A model generated the notes under the pieces. The model had not been told where the DNA came from, searched no databases, and was given only the letters and a program-made list of their open reading frames with translations. From Bacillota bacterium (lineage in GTDB: Bacteria; Bacillota_A; Clostridia; Lachnospirales; Lachnospiraceae): 55,095 nt of DNA. The position numbers and the translations under genes are program-made. Each line of letters starts with the position of its first letter. Within the stretch, counting starts at the first letter, position 1. Where the stretch lies: NCBI GenBank assembly GCA_023443625.1, contig JAEZTQ010000094.1, positions 1-55,095 on the forward strand, read 5' to 3'. This document shows, piece after piece, positions 7,680 through 17,477 of this stretch.

Positions 7680-8159
7680 ATGGAGAAGGATATTGTAAAT
7701 GGTACAAAGACATCGGAAATGGAAATACTTGAATTCAAAGCGGGCGGTTTCACTTATGGTATAGATATTAGTGATATCAAAGAAATTATATCCTATGATA
7801 TGGTACCTACACCAGTACCTAATTCTCATCCATTCATTGAAGGTATCATTATGCCGAGAGATGTTTTGATACCAATCATTGATTTAAAAAAGAGCTTAGG
7901 ACTTGCTGATGTGGATGATAATAAGAATGAGATGGTTATTATTACTGGAATTAATAATCTGAATATTGCAGTTCACGTTGATAGTGTCAGCGGAATACAT
8001 AGAAAGCAAATTTCTGAAATTAAAAAACCTGGAAAGATGATTAGTACACACCAAAAGAATGTAATCACCGGTATTATAAAAATCGATGGTAGAATGATTG
8101 AAATTGTTGATTTGAGAAAGGTAATTGCAAATATTAATCCAGAGGTAGAGATGATTTAG
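7680..8159 (+). CDS. cheW: CheW-like chemotaxis coupling protein
   Basis: The ~159-residue protein is a single CheW domain: ILEFKAGGFTYGIDISDIKEII, then PNSHPFIEGIIMPRDVLIPI and the final ITGIIKIDGRMIEIVDL block. CheW links chemoreceptors to the CheA kinase at the inner membrane. I start at ATG 7680 because GGAGGA lies 7 nt upstream; the ATG at 7665 overlaps that Shine-Dalgarno sequence. No cheA or receptor gene is adjacent. It could also be a CheV-like or orphan coupler, but there is no receiver domain. A weak stem-loop (8161-8187) follows the stop. Confidence 0.9.
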   Translation: MEKDIVNGTKTSEMEILEFKAGGFTYGIDISDIKEIISYDMVPTPVPNSHPFIEGIIMPRDVLIPIIDLKKSLGLADVDDNKNEMVIITGINNLNIAVHVDSVSGIHRKQISEIKKPGKMISTHQKNVITGIIKIDGRMIEIVDLRKVIANINPEVEMI

Positions 8160-8241
8160 GATAGTCTTAGCTCAGAAGCAAGACTATATAATATCAGTAA
8201 GCTTGAATTTAAGGATAAATTAATCATAGGACGGTGCTTAA

Positions 8242-10137
8242 ATGGCAAGATGCAAATTATGTAAGACAAATGTACCTGATGGAACCGAATATTGTACAGA
8301 TTGCTTAGACAAGGATTATTCAAAGTTTGATGAATCCTATCTGGATGGTCTTTTAAACTCTATCAAGAATGATGCACCGACTACAGAAGCTATTTATTCA
8401 AAGAAGGACAAGAATGCAACTACTGAGGATTTAATTAATGATTCAGATACCCTATTTGCTTCAGAAACCTTATTTGATTCTGATGCTGAGATTGATGATC
8501 TATATAAATTTGATGTAGATGAAATCGAAGTCTTAGATCAAACTAATTTAACAGAGGAATTATCAGATGATATAAATAATGATTATGATATTGAAGCAGA
8601 TGAATTGTTTGCTAATATTTCCTTAGATATTTTAGAAGATGAAAATATGGATCAATTACACGAAGAGAATAAGCAGGATGAACCTATGAATAATGAAGAA
8701 GAGATACAAGAATCAGGCGTTAATGATTTTATGACAGACAATCTGAATATTGATGAATTAAACAATCAGTTTGTGAATGAATATGACCAGGATTTAAATG
8801 AACTCTTAAGTAGTTTAAATTCTGCAGAAAACGACAATAATGAATATATAGACAATCTAGAGGATACCTATGAGAAAAATCATGATATGTTCATGAATCA
8901 AGATGATAACAGTGCTGATATTTTTAATACGGACAATGAGGATAGGGCCTCTAATTCAGAAGAGACTGAAATAGAGGATGATTTTTTGAGTTTACTAGGC
9001 CAAATGTCCTCAGATGATCCAGTTGCAGATGATGTTAGAGCAATCAGTGATTTGATCAATGGTGTTGAGACTAAACCCCAGGACGGAGCTGATTATCCAA
9101 GTGATGTTGGAGAAGTTTTCTCCGATGCTCTTAAGGCGGTTTCTAATTTAACTGATCCGGATTCAGAAGATAAGCCTAATGATGAAAAGAAGCCCAAAAA
9201 GAAAAAATCAAAAGAAAAGATAAGAAAAAGTAAGAAAAAAGAAAAAGTCCAAGAGGAAAGTCAAGAAGCAGATCCTTCGCCTAAGAAGCAAAAGAAAGGT
9301 TTTATGAAGCGTCTCTTTGGTAATGTGGAAGATGAATCTGCAAAAAAACCATTGACTAATTCAGTTACAACTGAGGATAATACAGCAGCTACAAAAGAAG
9401 CTACACAAAGCAAAAAGTCTAAGAAAGTAAAAAAAGCAAAAAAAGTAGCAGCTACTTCTCAAGATAATGCTGCAGCACAAGATGGCAGTAATACTGATGA
9501 AAAGAATAATGTTAAGGAAAATGCTAAAAAAGAAAAGAAAGCAAAAGTAAAAAAAGTCAAAGAAGTAATTCAAGTAATTGATGAGATTGAAGAGGATGAA
9601 GGCCGAATTAATAGAGTAGGAGCTTTTATTGTATTCGCTTTCTTTGGACTTTTGACAGTTGTCTTAATTGTAGGATCCAATGCCCTTACCTATACACTAA
9701 GCATCAAATATGCAAAGAATTATTTTGAAGAACAGGAATATACTAGGGCATACAATGAAGTATATGGAATGACAATTAAGGCTGAGGATATTGTTATTTA
9801 TGATAGAATCAGAACTGTTATGTATGTTAATAAACAGTTAAATTCCTATCATAATTACACTAGCATTGGTGACTACCCACAAGCATTAGATTCTTTGTTA
9901 AAAGGATTGAAACGCTATGACAAATATATTGAACTGGCAAAACTACTTGACATAAAGACAGATATGGATTATGTTAGAGATCAATTATTAGTCGAGCTTG
10001 ATACAGTATTTAATCTATCAGAAAAGGAAGCACTTAAGATTAATCTGATTGAGGATATGGAAGATTATAGCATTAAGGTATACGAGCTTGCCTATGACAA
10101 TGAAGATAGAATTCAGACCCTAAGTGAAGGAATGTGA
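8242..10137 (+). CDS. Zinc-ribbon, acidic/lysine-rich single-pass membrane protein of unknown function
   Basis: I do not recognise this 631-residue protein. It starts with a CxxC...CxxC zinc ribbon (CKLC at 4-7, CTDC at 18-21). A strongly acidic, disordered Asp/Glu/Asn-rich segment follows (~30-300). Then come lysine-rich stretches (~310-345 and 390-450) flanking GFMKRLFG, one membrane helix at ~459-481 (VGAFIVFAFFGLLTVVLIVG), and a C-terminal helical, TPR-like region with YFEEQEYTRAYNEVYGM. The lack of a signal peptide suggests a cytoplasmic N-terminus. It lies between cheW and hisH; hisH starts 3 bp after its stop, so they are co-transcribed. A scaffold or envelope role is a guess. Confidence 0.85.
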   Translation: MARCKLCKTNVPDGTEYCTDCLDKDYSKFDESYLDGLLNSIKNDAPTTEAIYSKKDKNATTEDLINDSDTLFASETLFDSDAEIDDLYKFDVDEIEVLDQTNLTEELSDDINNDYDIEADELFANISLDILEDENMDQLHEENKQDEPMNNEEEIQESGVNDFMTDNLNIDELNNQFVNEYDQDLNELLSSLNSAENDNNEYIDNLEDTYEKNHDMFMNQDDNSADIFNTDNEDRASNSEETEIEDDFLSLLGQMSSDDPVADDVRAISDLINGVETKPQDGADYPSDVGEVFSDALKAVSNLTDPDSEDKPNDEKKPKKKKSKEKIRKSKKKEKVQEESQEADPSPKKQKKGFMKRLFGNVEDESAKKPLTNSVTTEDNTAATKEATQSKKSKKVKKAKKVAATSQDNAAAQDGSNTDEKNNVKENAKKEKKAKVKKVKEVIQVIDEIEEDEGRINRVGAFIVFAFFGLLTVVLIVGSNALTYTLSIKYAKNYFEEQEYTRAYNEVYGMTIKAEDIVIYDRIRTVMYVNKQLNSYHNYTSIGDYPQALDSLLKGLKRYDKYIELAKLLDIKTDMDYVRDQLLVELDTVFNLSEKEALKINLIEDMEDYSIKVYELAYDNEDRIQTLSEGM

Positions 10138-10140
10138 GAT

Positions 10141-10746
10141 ATGATAACAATAATTGATTATGATGCGGGGAATTTAAAGAGCGTGGAAAAAGCTTTTATG
10201 TATTTGGGAGAAGAAGTTAAGATAACCAGGGATAGACATGAAATCCTGAATGCCCATAAAGTTATTCTTCCAGGAGTAGGAAGCTTTGGAGTAGCCATGG
10301 ATAAGCTGCACCATTATCAATTAGTAGATACTATAAAAGAGGTTGCCTGTAAGGGAACACCTTTATTTGGAATTTGTTTAGGACTACAGCTATTATTTGA
10401 AAGTAGTGAGGAAAGCCCTGGTGTTCAGGGACTTTCTCTTCTTAAAGGTAGGATTTTACGAATTCCCCATAGTGAGGGTCTTAAAATTCCCCAAATGGGA
10501 TGGAATTCCCTCTCTATTAATTCTAAAGCAAAATTATTCAAGAATATATCTAAAGAGTCCTATGTATATTTTGTGCACTCCTATTATTTACAAGCAGAGA
10601 ATGCTGAAGATGTGGCTGCAAGGACTTATTACAGTACATCCATTGATGCTTCTGTAGAAAGAGATAATGTATTCGGTTGTCAATTCCACCCGGAAAAAAG
10701 CGGAGATATAGGTCTTACTATACTAAAGAATTTTGCAGCATTATAA
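10141..10746 (+). CDS. hisH: Imidazole glycerol phosphate synthase, glutaminase subunit HisH
   Basis: This 201-residue class-I glutamine amidotransferase makes ammonia from glutamine for HisF in histidine synthesis. The nucleophile is C79 in FGICLGLQLLFE, and the partners H184 and E186 sit in FHPEKSG. The oxyanion region LPGVGSFG is at 43-50. It begins 3 bp after the stop of the 631-residue gene and is followed by hisF 52 bp later. No other his gene is in the window, so the pair is split from the rest of the pathway. Confidence 0.95.
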   Translation: MITIIDYDAGNLKSVEKAFMYLGEEVKITRDRHEILNAHKVILPGVGSFGVAMDKLHHYQLVDTIKEVACKGTPLFGICLGLQLLFESSEESPGVQGLSLLKGRILRIPHSEGLKIPQMGWNSLSINSKAKLFKNISKESYVYFVHSYYLQAENAEDVAARTYYSTSIDASVERDNVFGCQFHPEKSGDIGLTILKNFAAL

Positions 10747-10798
10747 GGAATGAAAGTATTATATATAGCGATAAAATAGATAGGGCAGGGGAGATATG

Positions 10799-11560
10799 AT
10801 GTTTACAAAGAGAATTATTCCGTGTTTAGATGTTCATAACGGCCGTGTAGTTAAGGGCATTAATTTTGTTGATTTGAGAGACGCAGGGGATCCGGTGGAA
10901 GTAGCCTCTGCTTATAATGTAGCAGGAGCAGATGAACTGGTTTTCTTAGATATTACTGCCTCATCTGATGCCAGAACAATTAAGATTGATATGGTAAGAA
11001 GAGTGGCTGAGACAGTATTTATACCCTTTACTGTTGGTGGTGGTATTAGGACGGTAGATGACTTTAAGATGATTTTAAGAGAAGGTGCTGATAAGATAGC
11101 AGTTAATACAGCAGCTATCCTTAACCCTTCTTTAATCAGTGATGCTGCTGATAAATTCGGAAGTCAGTGTGTTGTTCTTGCAATCGATGCAAAAAGAAGA
11201 GCTGATGGCTCAGGCTGGAATATCTATAAGAATGGTGGCCGAGTTGATATGGGACTGGATGCTGTTGAATGGGCGATGAAAGCTTGTGAATTGGGAGCAG
11301 GTGAGATACTTCTTACTAGCATGGACTGTGATGGTACAAAGAACGGTTACGATATAGAACTTACAAGAATAATTTCTGAAAATGTCCCTGTTCCAGTAAT
11401 TGCTTCCGGTGGTGCGGGAACCATGGAACATTTTTATGATGCCCTAACCGAGGGTAAAGCAGATGCAGTTCTAGCGGCATCTTTATTTCATTATAAAGAG
11501 ATGGAGATAATGGATCTTAAGAGATACCTTATGAATAAAGGAATTAGTGTTAGAATCTAG
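10799..11560 (+). CDS. hisF: Imidazole glycerol phosphate synthase, cyclase subunit HisF
   Basis: The 253-residue (beta/alpha)8 enzyme converts PRFAR and ammonia to IGP and AICAR. The catalytic aspartates are visible: D11 in [15 protein letters not shown] and D130 in VVLAIDAKR. The phosphate-binding repeats [10 protein letters not shown] and [13 protein letters not shown] are intact. Two ATG codons overlap (10796 and 10799); the second gives a better spacing from GGGGAG. It pairs with HisH directly upstream. Length agrees with the family, so it looks fully functional. Confidence 0.96.
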   Translation: MFTKRIIPCLDVHNGRVVKGINFVDLRDAGDPVEVASAYNVAGADELVFLDITASSDARTIKIDMVRRVAETVFIPFTVGGGIRTVDDFKMILREGADKIAVNTAAILNPSLISDAADKFGSQCVVLAIDAKRRADGSGWNIYKNGGRVDMGLDAVEWAMKACELGAGEILLTSMDCDGTKNGYDIELTRIISENVPVPVIASGGAGTMEHFYDALTEGKADAVLAASLFHYKEMEIMDLKRYLMNKGISVRI

Positions 11561-11630
11561 TATACATCTAGTAATTTTATTGTAATATATATTTGAGTTT
11601 GGTATGGAAGAATAGGTTAGTAGGATTTCA

Positions 11631-11657
11631 GGAGGGATTTATATCCCTCCATTTTTA
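11631..11657 (+). terminator. Terminator after hisF
   Basis: GGAGGGAT (11631-11638) and ATCCCTCC (11643-11650) form a perfect 8-bp stem with a 4-nt loop followed by ATTTTTATT. Confidence 0.85.
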
Positions 11658-11702
11658 TTCAAAAATTACGTCATATGGAAAGAAACCTAGAATTCAATTC
11701 CA

Positions 11703-11731
11703 TTGCGATTGCTTATTAATTATTATATAAT
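11703..11731 (+). promoter_or_regulatory. Sigma-A promoter for ung
   Basis: TTGCGA (11703-11708) and TATAAT (11726-11731) are separated by 17 bp, 25 bp ahead of the ung start codon. Confidence 0.7.
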
Positions 11732-11755
11732 GTGGTAGAAAAGGAGATATAAGTT

Positions 11756-12460
11756 ATGGTAAATATACAAAATGATTGGCTAGAAGCAATAGGAAGCGAA
11801 TTCAATAAACCTTATTATAAAGAGTTATCTAAGTATGTGGAAGAGGAATATAGTTCAGGTGCAGTTTATCCATTGGAAGAGAATATATTTAATGCTTTAC
11901 ATATTACCCCTTTGTCAAAAGTTAAGGTGCTGATATTGGGACAAGATCCCTATCATAATGAGCATCAAGCCCATGGTTTGTGTTTTTCTGTTTTACCTGA
12001 GCAAAAAAATATTCCCCCTTCTCTACAGAACATCTATAAGGAGTTGCGTGAAGATTGCGGTTGTTATATACCTAATAATGGCTATTTGCATAAATGGGCT
12101 AAGGAAGGAGTATTGCTTCTTAATACTGTCCTCACGGTAAGAGCTCATGAAGCCAATTCTCATCAGGGTAAAGGATGGGAGCAATTTACGGATGCTATTA
12201 TTAAGGCTGTAAATGAGTTAGACAGACCCATTGTTTATATGTTGTGGGGAAGACCGGCACAGCTAAAGATTCCAATGCTTACAAATTCTAAACATCTCAT
12301 ATTGAAAGCACCCCATCCAAGTCCTTTATCTGCTTACAGAGGTTTTTTTGGATGTAAACATTTTAGTCAGGCTAATGAGTTCTTAAGGGCGAATGGAGAA
12401 GAGGGAATTGATTGGCAGATTAATGATATAGATGATAAGAAGGAGCAAGTGAAATACTAA
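11756..12460 (+). CDS. ung: Uracil-DNA glycosylase, family 1
   Basis: The 234-residue enzyme removes uracil from DNA in base excision repair. The water-activating motif GQDPYHN (D64, H67) and the leucine-loop motif HPSPLSAYRGFFG with H187 are both intact, and LLNTVLTV lies between them. Length is typical. The ATG has AAGGAG 9 nt upstream. It has its own promoter and terminator and is transcribed alone. Confidence 0.97.
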   Translation: MVNIQNDWLEAIGSEFNKPYYKELSKYVEEEYSSGAVYPLEENIFNALHITPLSKVKVLILGQDPYHNEHQAHGLCFSVLPEQKNIPPSLQNIYKELREDCGCYIPNNGYLHKWAKEGVLLLNTVLTVRAHEANSHQGKGWEQFTDAIIKAVNELDRPIVYMLWGRPAQLKIPMLTNSKHLILKAPHPSPLSAYRGFFGCKHFSQANEFLRANGEEGIDWQINDIDDKKEQVKY

Positions 12461-12470
12461 GCTTAACAAA

Positions 12471-12505
12471 AAAAATGGGCGTTATTGCAAATAACACCCA
12501 TTTTT
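12471..12505. terminator. Bidirectional terminator between ung and the activase gene
   Basis: ATGGG-C-GTTATT pairs with AATAAC-A-CCCAT, flanked by an A run on the left and a T run on the right, so it can stop both convergent transcripts. Confidence 0.85.
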
Positions 12506-12522
12506 AAATGCTTTTATTTTAG

Positions 12523-15500
12523 TTATTCCTTGTTCATATTCTTTACTGCCGTTGATAGCATCAATTTAATTCGATTTAGCTGGTTTACTTCGCTGGCACC
12601 GGGATCGTAATCCACAGCAACGATATTTGCCTCAGGATGCTGCCTGCGTAATTCCTTGATTACGCCCTTACCAACGATATGATTGGGTAGGCAGGCAAAG
12701 GGTTGTGTACAAACGATGTTTTTAACTCCGGAGTGAATTAATTCTAGCATCTCACCGGTTAAGAACCAGCCTTCACCAGTCTGATTACCCGTTGACACCA
12801 CAGGCTCTGCATAGTCTGCCAGATGCTTAATGTGGACAGGGGGGATAAAGCGTTTACTCTTAGTCAATTCCTTCGTGGCAGGTTTACGAAGTCTTTCCAG
12901 TGCCCATATCGTTAGATTGGCTATTCTTGCACTGGATTTTTTCTTACCCAGATATTTTGCTTTAAAATTACTGTTGTATGCACTGTACATAAAGAAGTCA
13001 AGTAAATCGGGAACAACAGCTTCTGCACCTTCTGCTTCTAATAATTCAACAAGATAGTTATTGGCTGAAGGAAGGAATTTGACTAGAATTTCTCCAACAA
13101 CGCCAACTCTTGGTTTCTTTAAATCTTCATAAATGGGAAGGTTATCAAAATCCTGGATAATTCCTTTGATATTTTTCTTATATTCACTCCAGCTACCACT
13201 GATTAGGCTCTTGATACAGATCTCCCGCCATTTCTCATGAAGTGCATTAGCAGATCCGGGCTCTTTCTCATAAGGTCTGATGCGATAGAGTACTCGCATA
13301 AATACATCACCATAAACCAGAGCTTGCATTGCCTTTATCAATAGCTTCGGTGTTAGCTTAAGTCCGGGATTTTTCTCGAGTCCAGAGGCACTTAAGGAGA
13401 TTACAGGAATTTGAGACATACCAGCTTTCTCTAAAGCTCTACGGATGAAACCGATATAATTGGTAGCACGACAACCACCGCCTGTTTGTGTAATCATGAC
13501 GGCTACCTTATTTAAGTCATATTTACCGGATAATAAGGCATCCATAATCTGACCAACAACCATAAGAGAAGGGTAGCAGGCATCATTGTTTACGTATTGA
13601 AGACCTACATCAACGGCTGTTCTATTATCATTTGGAAGAACAACAACATTATATCCGCCATTTCTTAAGGCTGGCTCCAAGAGATCAAAATGTATTGGTG
13701 ACATTTGTGGTGCCAGAATGGTATAAGTTTTTCTCATTTCCTCTGTAAATATTACTCTATGATGCGCAGTGTCAGCATGATGTGCTTCTATATGCTTTAC
13801 TTCTCTTTCTCGTACTGCCGATAATAGGGAACGAATACGTATTCTTGCAGCACCTAAGTTGTTTACTTCATCAATCTTTAATACGGTATAGATTTTACCT
13901 GATTTTGTTAGGATATCATTCACCTGATCCGTTGTAACTGCATCCAGGCCGCAACCAAAGGAATTTAATTGAATAAGCTCTAAATTTGGCTGTGTACGTA
14001 CATAGCTGGCAGCAGCATATAACCTGGAATGGTACATCCATTGGTCAACAACTATGGTAGGGCGGTCAATCTCGCCTAGATGGGAGATTGCATCCTCTGT
14101 TAATACTGCCACGCCGTAGGAATTAATGAGCTCAGGAATACCGTGGTGGATCTCAGGATCAACATGATAAGGACGACCAGCCAGAACAATACCTTTACGA
14201 CCGGAGGCCTTAAGATAAGCCATGGTTTCCTCACCCTTCTTACGCATATCATCACGAGCCTTCAAAAGCTCAGTCCAAGCCGCTGAAAATGCAGAAGCAA
14301 CCTCCAAGGAAGTCAGTCCGGATTTGCCTACAAAAAGTTCGGCCAATCGGTTATATAGGATGGTTTCGTTTTCAAAGGACATAAATGGATTCTCAAAGGT
14401 GATAGCCGGATCCTTAAGTTCTTCTACATTATTCTTAATGTTTTCCGGATAGGAGGTTACAATGGGGCAGTTATAATGATTGTTTGCTCCGTCAACTTCC
14501 TTGCGTTCATAAGGAATACTAGGGTAGAAGATATATTTAATGCCCTCATCAAGGAGCCATTTGATATGTCCATGGGCAAGTTTTGCAGGATAGCATTCGG
14601 ATTCACTTGGAATGGATTCAATGCCTAACTCATATATTCTGCGGTTGGAGGTTGGTGATAATACTATGCTATAACCTAGTTTGGTGAAGAAGGTATGCCA
14701 GAAAGGATAATTTTCATACATATTCAGTACTCTTGGAATACCTACGATTCCACGGGTTGCCTTCTCCTTTGATAAACTCTCATAGTTAAAATATCTTTCT
14801 AATTTATATTCAAATAAATTGGGAATGTTATCTACATTCTTTTCTTTTCCTAATCCTCGTTCACAGCGATTTCCTGTAATGAAGTTCCTGCCGCCGGTAA
14901 ACTTATTGATGGTTAGTAGACAGCTGTTGGTACAGCGCTTACAACGTGCCAGTGAGGTTTCAAATTTTAGTTCATTAATCTGATCAATGGTAAGCATGGA
15001 GCTAGCTTCGCCATCGTAATGTTCTCTGGCAATAAGAGCGGCGCCGAAAGCACCCATGATACCTGCAATATCAGGTCTTACTGCTTGGCAGCCAGATATG
15101 GTTTCAAAGCTTCGAAGAACTGCATCATTGTAGAAGGTACCACCTTGAACTACCATCTTCTTACCCAAATCCTTAGGATTGGTTATCTTAATTACTTTAT
15201 ATAAAGCATTCTTAATTACAGAATAGGCAAGACCTGCGGAGATATCTGCTACTGTTGCACCTTCCTTCTGTGCCTGTTTTACCTTAGAATTCATAAATAC
15301 TGTACAACGAGTACCTAGATCTATGGGATTTTGGGCATAAAGAGCAACTTTAGCAAAATCCTCTACTTCATAATTTAAGGATTTGGCGAAGGTCTCAATA
15401 AAGGAGCCACAACCAGAAGAGCAGGCTTCATTTAAAAGAACATTATCAACGGTTTGATTCTTGATTTTTATACATTTCATATCCTGGCCACCTATATCCA

Positions 15501-16752
15501 GGATACAGTCTACTTCCGGTTCAAAGAAGGCAGCTGCATGGTAGTGAGCTACGGTTTCTACTTCTCCTTCATCAAGCATTAGGGCAGCCATAATTAGGGC
15601 TTCACCATAGCCGGTGGAGCAGGACCGTACAATATGAGCATTAGCGGGTAGAAGCTCATATATTTCTTTGATGGAACGTAGTGCTGTTTTTAAAGGACTT
15701 CCGTTGTTATTACTATAGAAGGAATATAGCAAAGAGCCATCCTCACCAACGAGAGCTACCTTAGTAGTAGTGGAGCCAGCATCAATTCCTAGATAGCAGT
15801 TCCCTGAGTAATCCTTCAGACTTTCTTTTTTAACAGTATGTATGGAATGTCTATTTTTAAATTCGTCATATTCTTCTTCACTGGTAAATAAGGGTTCTAG
15901 CCTATTGACCTCAAAGTCCATTTTAATCCCTTGGGACAGTAATCCAAATAGGGAAGATAGTTGCTTCTTAGTATCCGAATTTGCATTCATGGCAGCTCCA
16001 ACAGCTGCAAAGAGATGGGAGTGATCCGGTGAAATTACCTGTTCCTCACTTAAGTTCAAGGTACGGGTAAAAGCTTTTTGAAGCTCCGTTAAAAAGTGAA
16101 GAGGACCACCTAGAAATGCTACATTTCCTCTGATTGGTTTACCACAGGCAAGACCACTGATGGTCTGATTAACAACGGCCTGAAAAATGGAAGCGGACAA
16201 GTCAGGCTTTGTAGCACCTTCGTTAATTAAGGGTTGGATATCTGATTTTGCAAATACACCACATCTTGCAGCAATGGGATAGATGGCTTGATAATTCTTG
16301 GCGTATTCATTTAAACCAGAAGCATCTGTTTTAAGTAAGCTAGCCATCTGGTCGATAAAAGAACCTGTACCACCGGCACAGATACCATTCATTCGTTGTT
16401 CTATTCCATTGGAAAAATATATAATTTTAGCATCCTCACCGCCTAGTTCAATTGCTACGTCGGTCTGGGGAGCATAGTCTTGAAGGGAAGTTGATACGGC
16501 AACTACCTCTTGAACAAAGGGAATGCCTAAGTGCTTTGAAATGGTTAAACCGCCGGAACCTGTGATGACAGGGGAAAGGGTTAAATCACCCAGTGCTTCT
16601 TGAGCTTTACTAATTAAGCTTGCCAAGGTTTCCTGTATATTAGCAAAATGACGTTCATAATCAGAAAAAAGAATTTTCCCATCATTATCTATAATAACAA
16701 TTTTAACTGTAGTTGAGCCGATATCAATTCCTAACCTATTATCTATTAACAT
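12523..16752 (-). CDS. Giant 2-hydroxyacyl-CoA dehydratase activase (BadF/HgdC ATPase with DUF2229 and HgdB-like regions)
   Basis: The 1409-residue protein joins two ASKHA ATPase modules. The first has [14 protein letters not shown] (8-20), C125 in ICAGGTGSF and C164 in [11 protein letters not shown]. The second has [14 protein letters not shown] (321-334), C444/C448 in [10 protein letters not shown] and C483 in TRCTVF. These cysteines match those that bridge a [4Fe-4S] cluster between HgdC-type subunits. A Cys-rich CKRCTNSC segment and DUF2229-like region follow, and then a C-terminal HgdB/D-like region. HgdC activases push one electron, driven by ATP, into 2-hydroxyacyl-CoA dehydratases. 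No dehydratase is adjacent, so its client is unknown. The start ATG has GGAGG upstream. Confidence 0.92.
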   Translation of the reverse strand: MLIDNRLGIDIGSTTVKIVIIDNDGKILFSDYERHFANIQETLASLISKAQEALGDLTLSPVITGSGGLTISKHLGIPFVQEVVAVSTSLQDYAPQTDVAIELGGEDAKIIYFSNGIEQRMNGICAGGTGSFIDQMASLLKTDASGLNEYAKNYQAIYPIAARCGVFAKSDIQPLINEGATKPDLSASIFQAVVNQTISGLACGKPIRGNVAFLGGPLHFLTELQKAFTRTLNLSEEQVISPDHSHLFAAVGAAMNANSDTKKQLSSLFGLLSQGIKMDFEVNRLEPLFTSEEEYDEFKNRHSIHTVKKESLKDYSGNCYLGIDAGSTTTKVALVGEDGSLLYSFYSNNNGSPLKTALRSIKEIYELLPANAHIVRSCSTGYGEALIMAALMLDEGEVETVAHYHAAAFFEPEVDCILDIGGQDMKCIKIKNQTVDNVLLNEACSSGCGSFIETFAKSLNYEVEDFAKVALYAQNPIDLGTRCTVFMNSKVKQAQKEGATVADISAGLAYSVIKNALYKVIKITNPKDLGKKMVVQGGTFYNDAVLRSFETISGCQAVRPDIAGIMGAFGAALIAREHYDGEASSMLTIDQINELKFETSLARCKRCTNSCLLTINKFTGGRNFITGNRCERGLGKEKNVDNIPNLFEYKLERYFNYESLSKEKATRGIVGIPRVLNMYENYPFWHTFFTKLGYSIVLSPTSNRRIYELGIESIPSESECYPAKLAHGHIKWLLDEGIKYIFYPSIPYERKEVDGANNHYNCPIVTSYPENIKNNVEELKDPAITFENPFMSFENETILYNRLAELFVGKSGLTSLEVASAFSAAWTELLKARDDMRKKGEETMAYLKASGRKGIVLAGRPYHVDPEIHHGIPELINSYGVAVLTEDAISHLGEIDRPTIVVDQWMYHSRLYAAASYVRTQPNLELIQLNSFGCGLDAVTTDQVNDILTKSGKIYTVLKIDEVNNLGAARIRIRSLLSAVREREVKHIEAHHADTAHHRVIFTEEMRKTYTILAPQMSPIHFDLLEPALRNGGYNVVVLPNDNRTAVDVGLQYVNNDACYPSLMVVGQIMDALLSGKYDLNKVAVMITQTGGGCRATNYIGFIRRALEKAGMSQIPVISLSASGLEKNPGLKLTPKLLIKAMQALVYGDVFMRVLYRIRPYEKEPGSANALHEKWREICIKSLISGSWSEYKKNIKGIIQDFDNLPIYEDLKKPRVGVVGEILVKFLPSANNYLVELLEAEGAEAVVPDLLDFFMYSAYNSNFKAKYLGKKKSSARIANLTIWALERLRKPATKELTKSKRFIPPVHIKHLADYAEPVVSTGNQTGEGWFLTGEMLELIHSGVKNIVCTQPFACLPNHIVGKGVIKELRRQHPEANIVAVDYDPGASEVNQLNRIKLMLSTAVKNMNKE

Positions 16753-16800
16753 TTATACCTCCATATCTGCACAAGTTCATAGCTCCTTATGTGAGATTAA

Positions 16801-16835
16801 TTTATTCCATAGGGCCCTTCGTCCTATTGAATAAA
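16801..16835. repeat. Short hairpin repeat copy (ATAGG/CCTAT family)
   Basis: TTTATTCCATAGG (16801-16813) is the inverted complement of CCTATTGAATAAA (16823-16835) with one mismatch in 13. The termini match those of the repeats at 23291 and 42123. It lies just upstream of the activase gene. Confidence 0.6.
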
Positions 16836-17477
16836 ACACTCAACTCCTAAAAATAAGCTTTCTATATTATACGACACATAGTAATTAAGTTCAACAATTT
16901 AATTATTAGGAGGAGACGAAAATTGTAATCCTGTCCCAATTATAAATTAAATGAATGAGCTTAAAACAAGAAGAATAGTACTTCTTTTAGGTTGTTTTGC
17001 ATTTTATTTTTGAAAAATATTTCCTTTACGAGGATATTAATTACAAGAATATGTATTCTAGTAGGTGTTTAAATTATGACTATTTACTACATAGATAATT
17101 GAAATGCGGATATACTTGGTACTGTCTTAAATAATATCAGGGAATGATTTGTATTAACTATTCATCCTGAGTTGAGAAAAGGAATATGAATAAAGTTTGT
17201 TTTATTTGACAAAGGTAATAGAAAAACATATAATAAGTTTGGATTACAATGAATTGGAGATAATATTCTCTATATCTTAAAAAAACAGTGAGCAAAGGAT
17301 GTGGTAAGTATGGAAGCCGGGCCCAGTAGTAGTCATATACGGAGTCAGGAATACAATAAAATAAGTACTGCAATGGACAGCTTTGCAATATGCTTACTGC
17401 ATTATTATTTATTACAATCAGAGTGCATATAGCAAAAATCCTTTATGCTGCCATAAATGCAGTGGAAGGGAGCATTT
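16836..17477. other. Intergenic region upstream of corA; no gene recognised
   Basis: About 640 bp between the divergent activase and corA genes. A minus-strand ORF at 17158-17388 has a TTG start and no ribosome binding site and is not credible. A small GC-rich patch (GAAGCCGGGCCCAG, near 17317-17330) stands out from the AT-rich surroundings. I see no convincing promoter, RNA or operator. Confidence 0.4.

Noticed and set aside
8161..8187. Stem-loop ATAGTCTT/AAGACTAT after cheW as a terminator
   Set aside because: The 8-bp stem is perfect, but there is no T run after it, so it may not terminate transcription. It could be an attenuator.
17158..17388. 76-codon minus-strand ORF upstream of corA
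   Set aside because: It starts with TTG, has no ribosome binding site, and its aromatic-rich composition is typical of translated AT-rich non-coding DNA.
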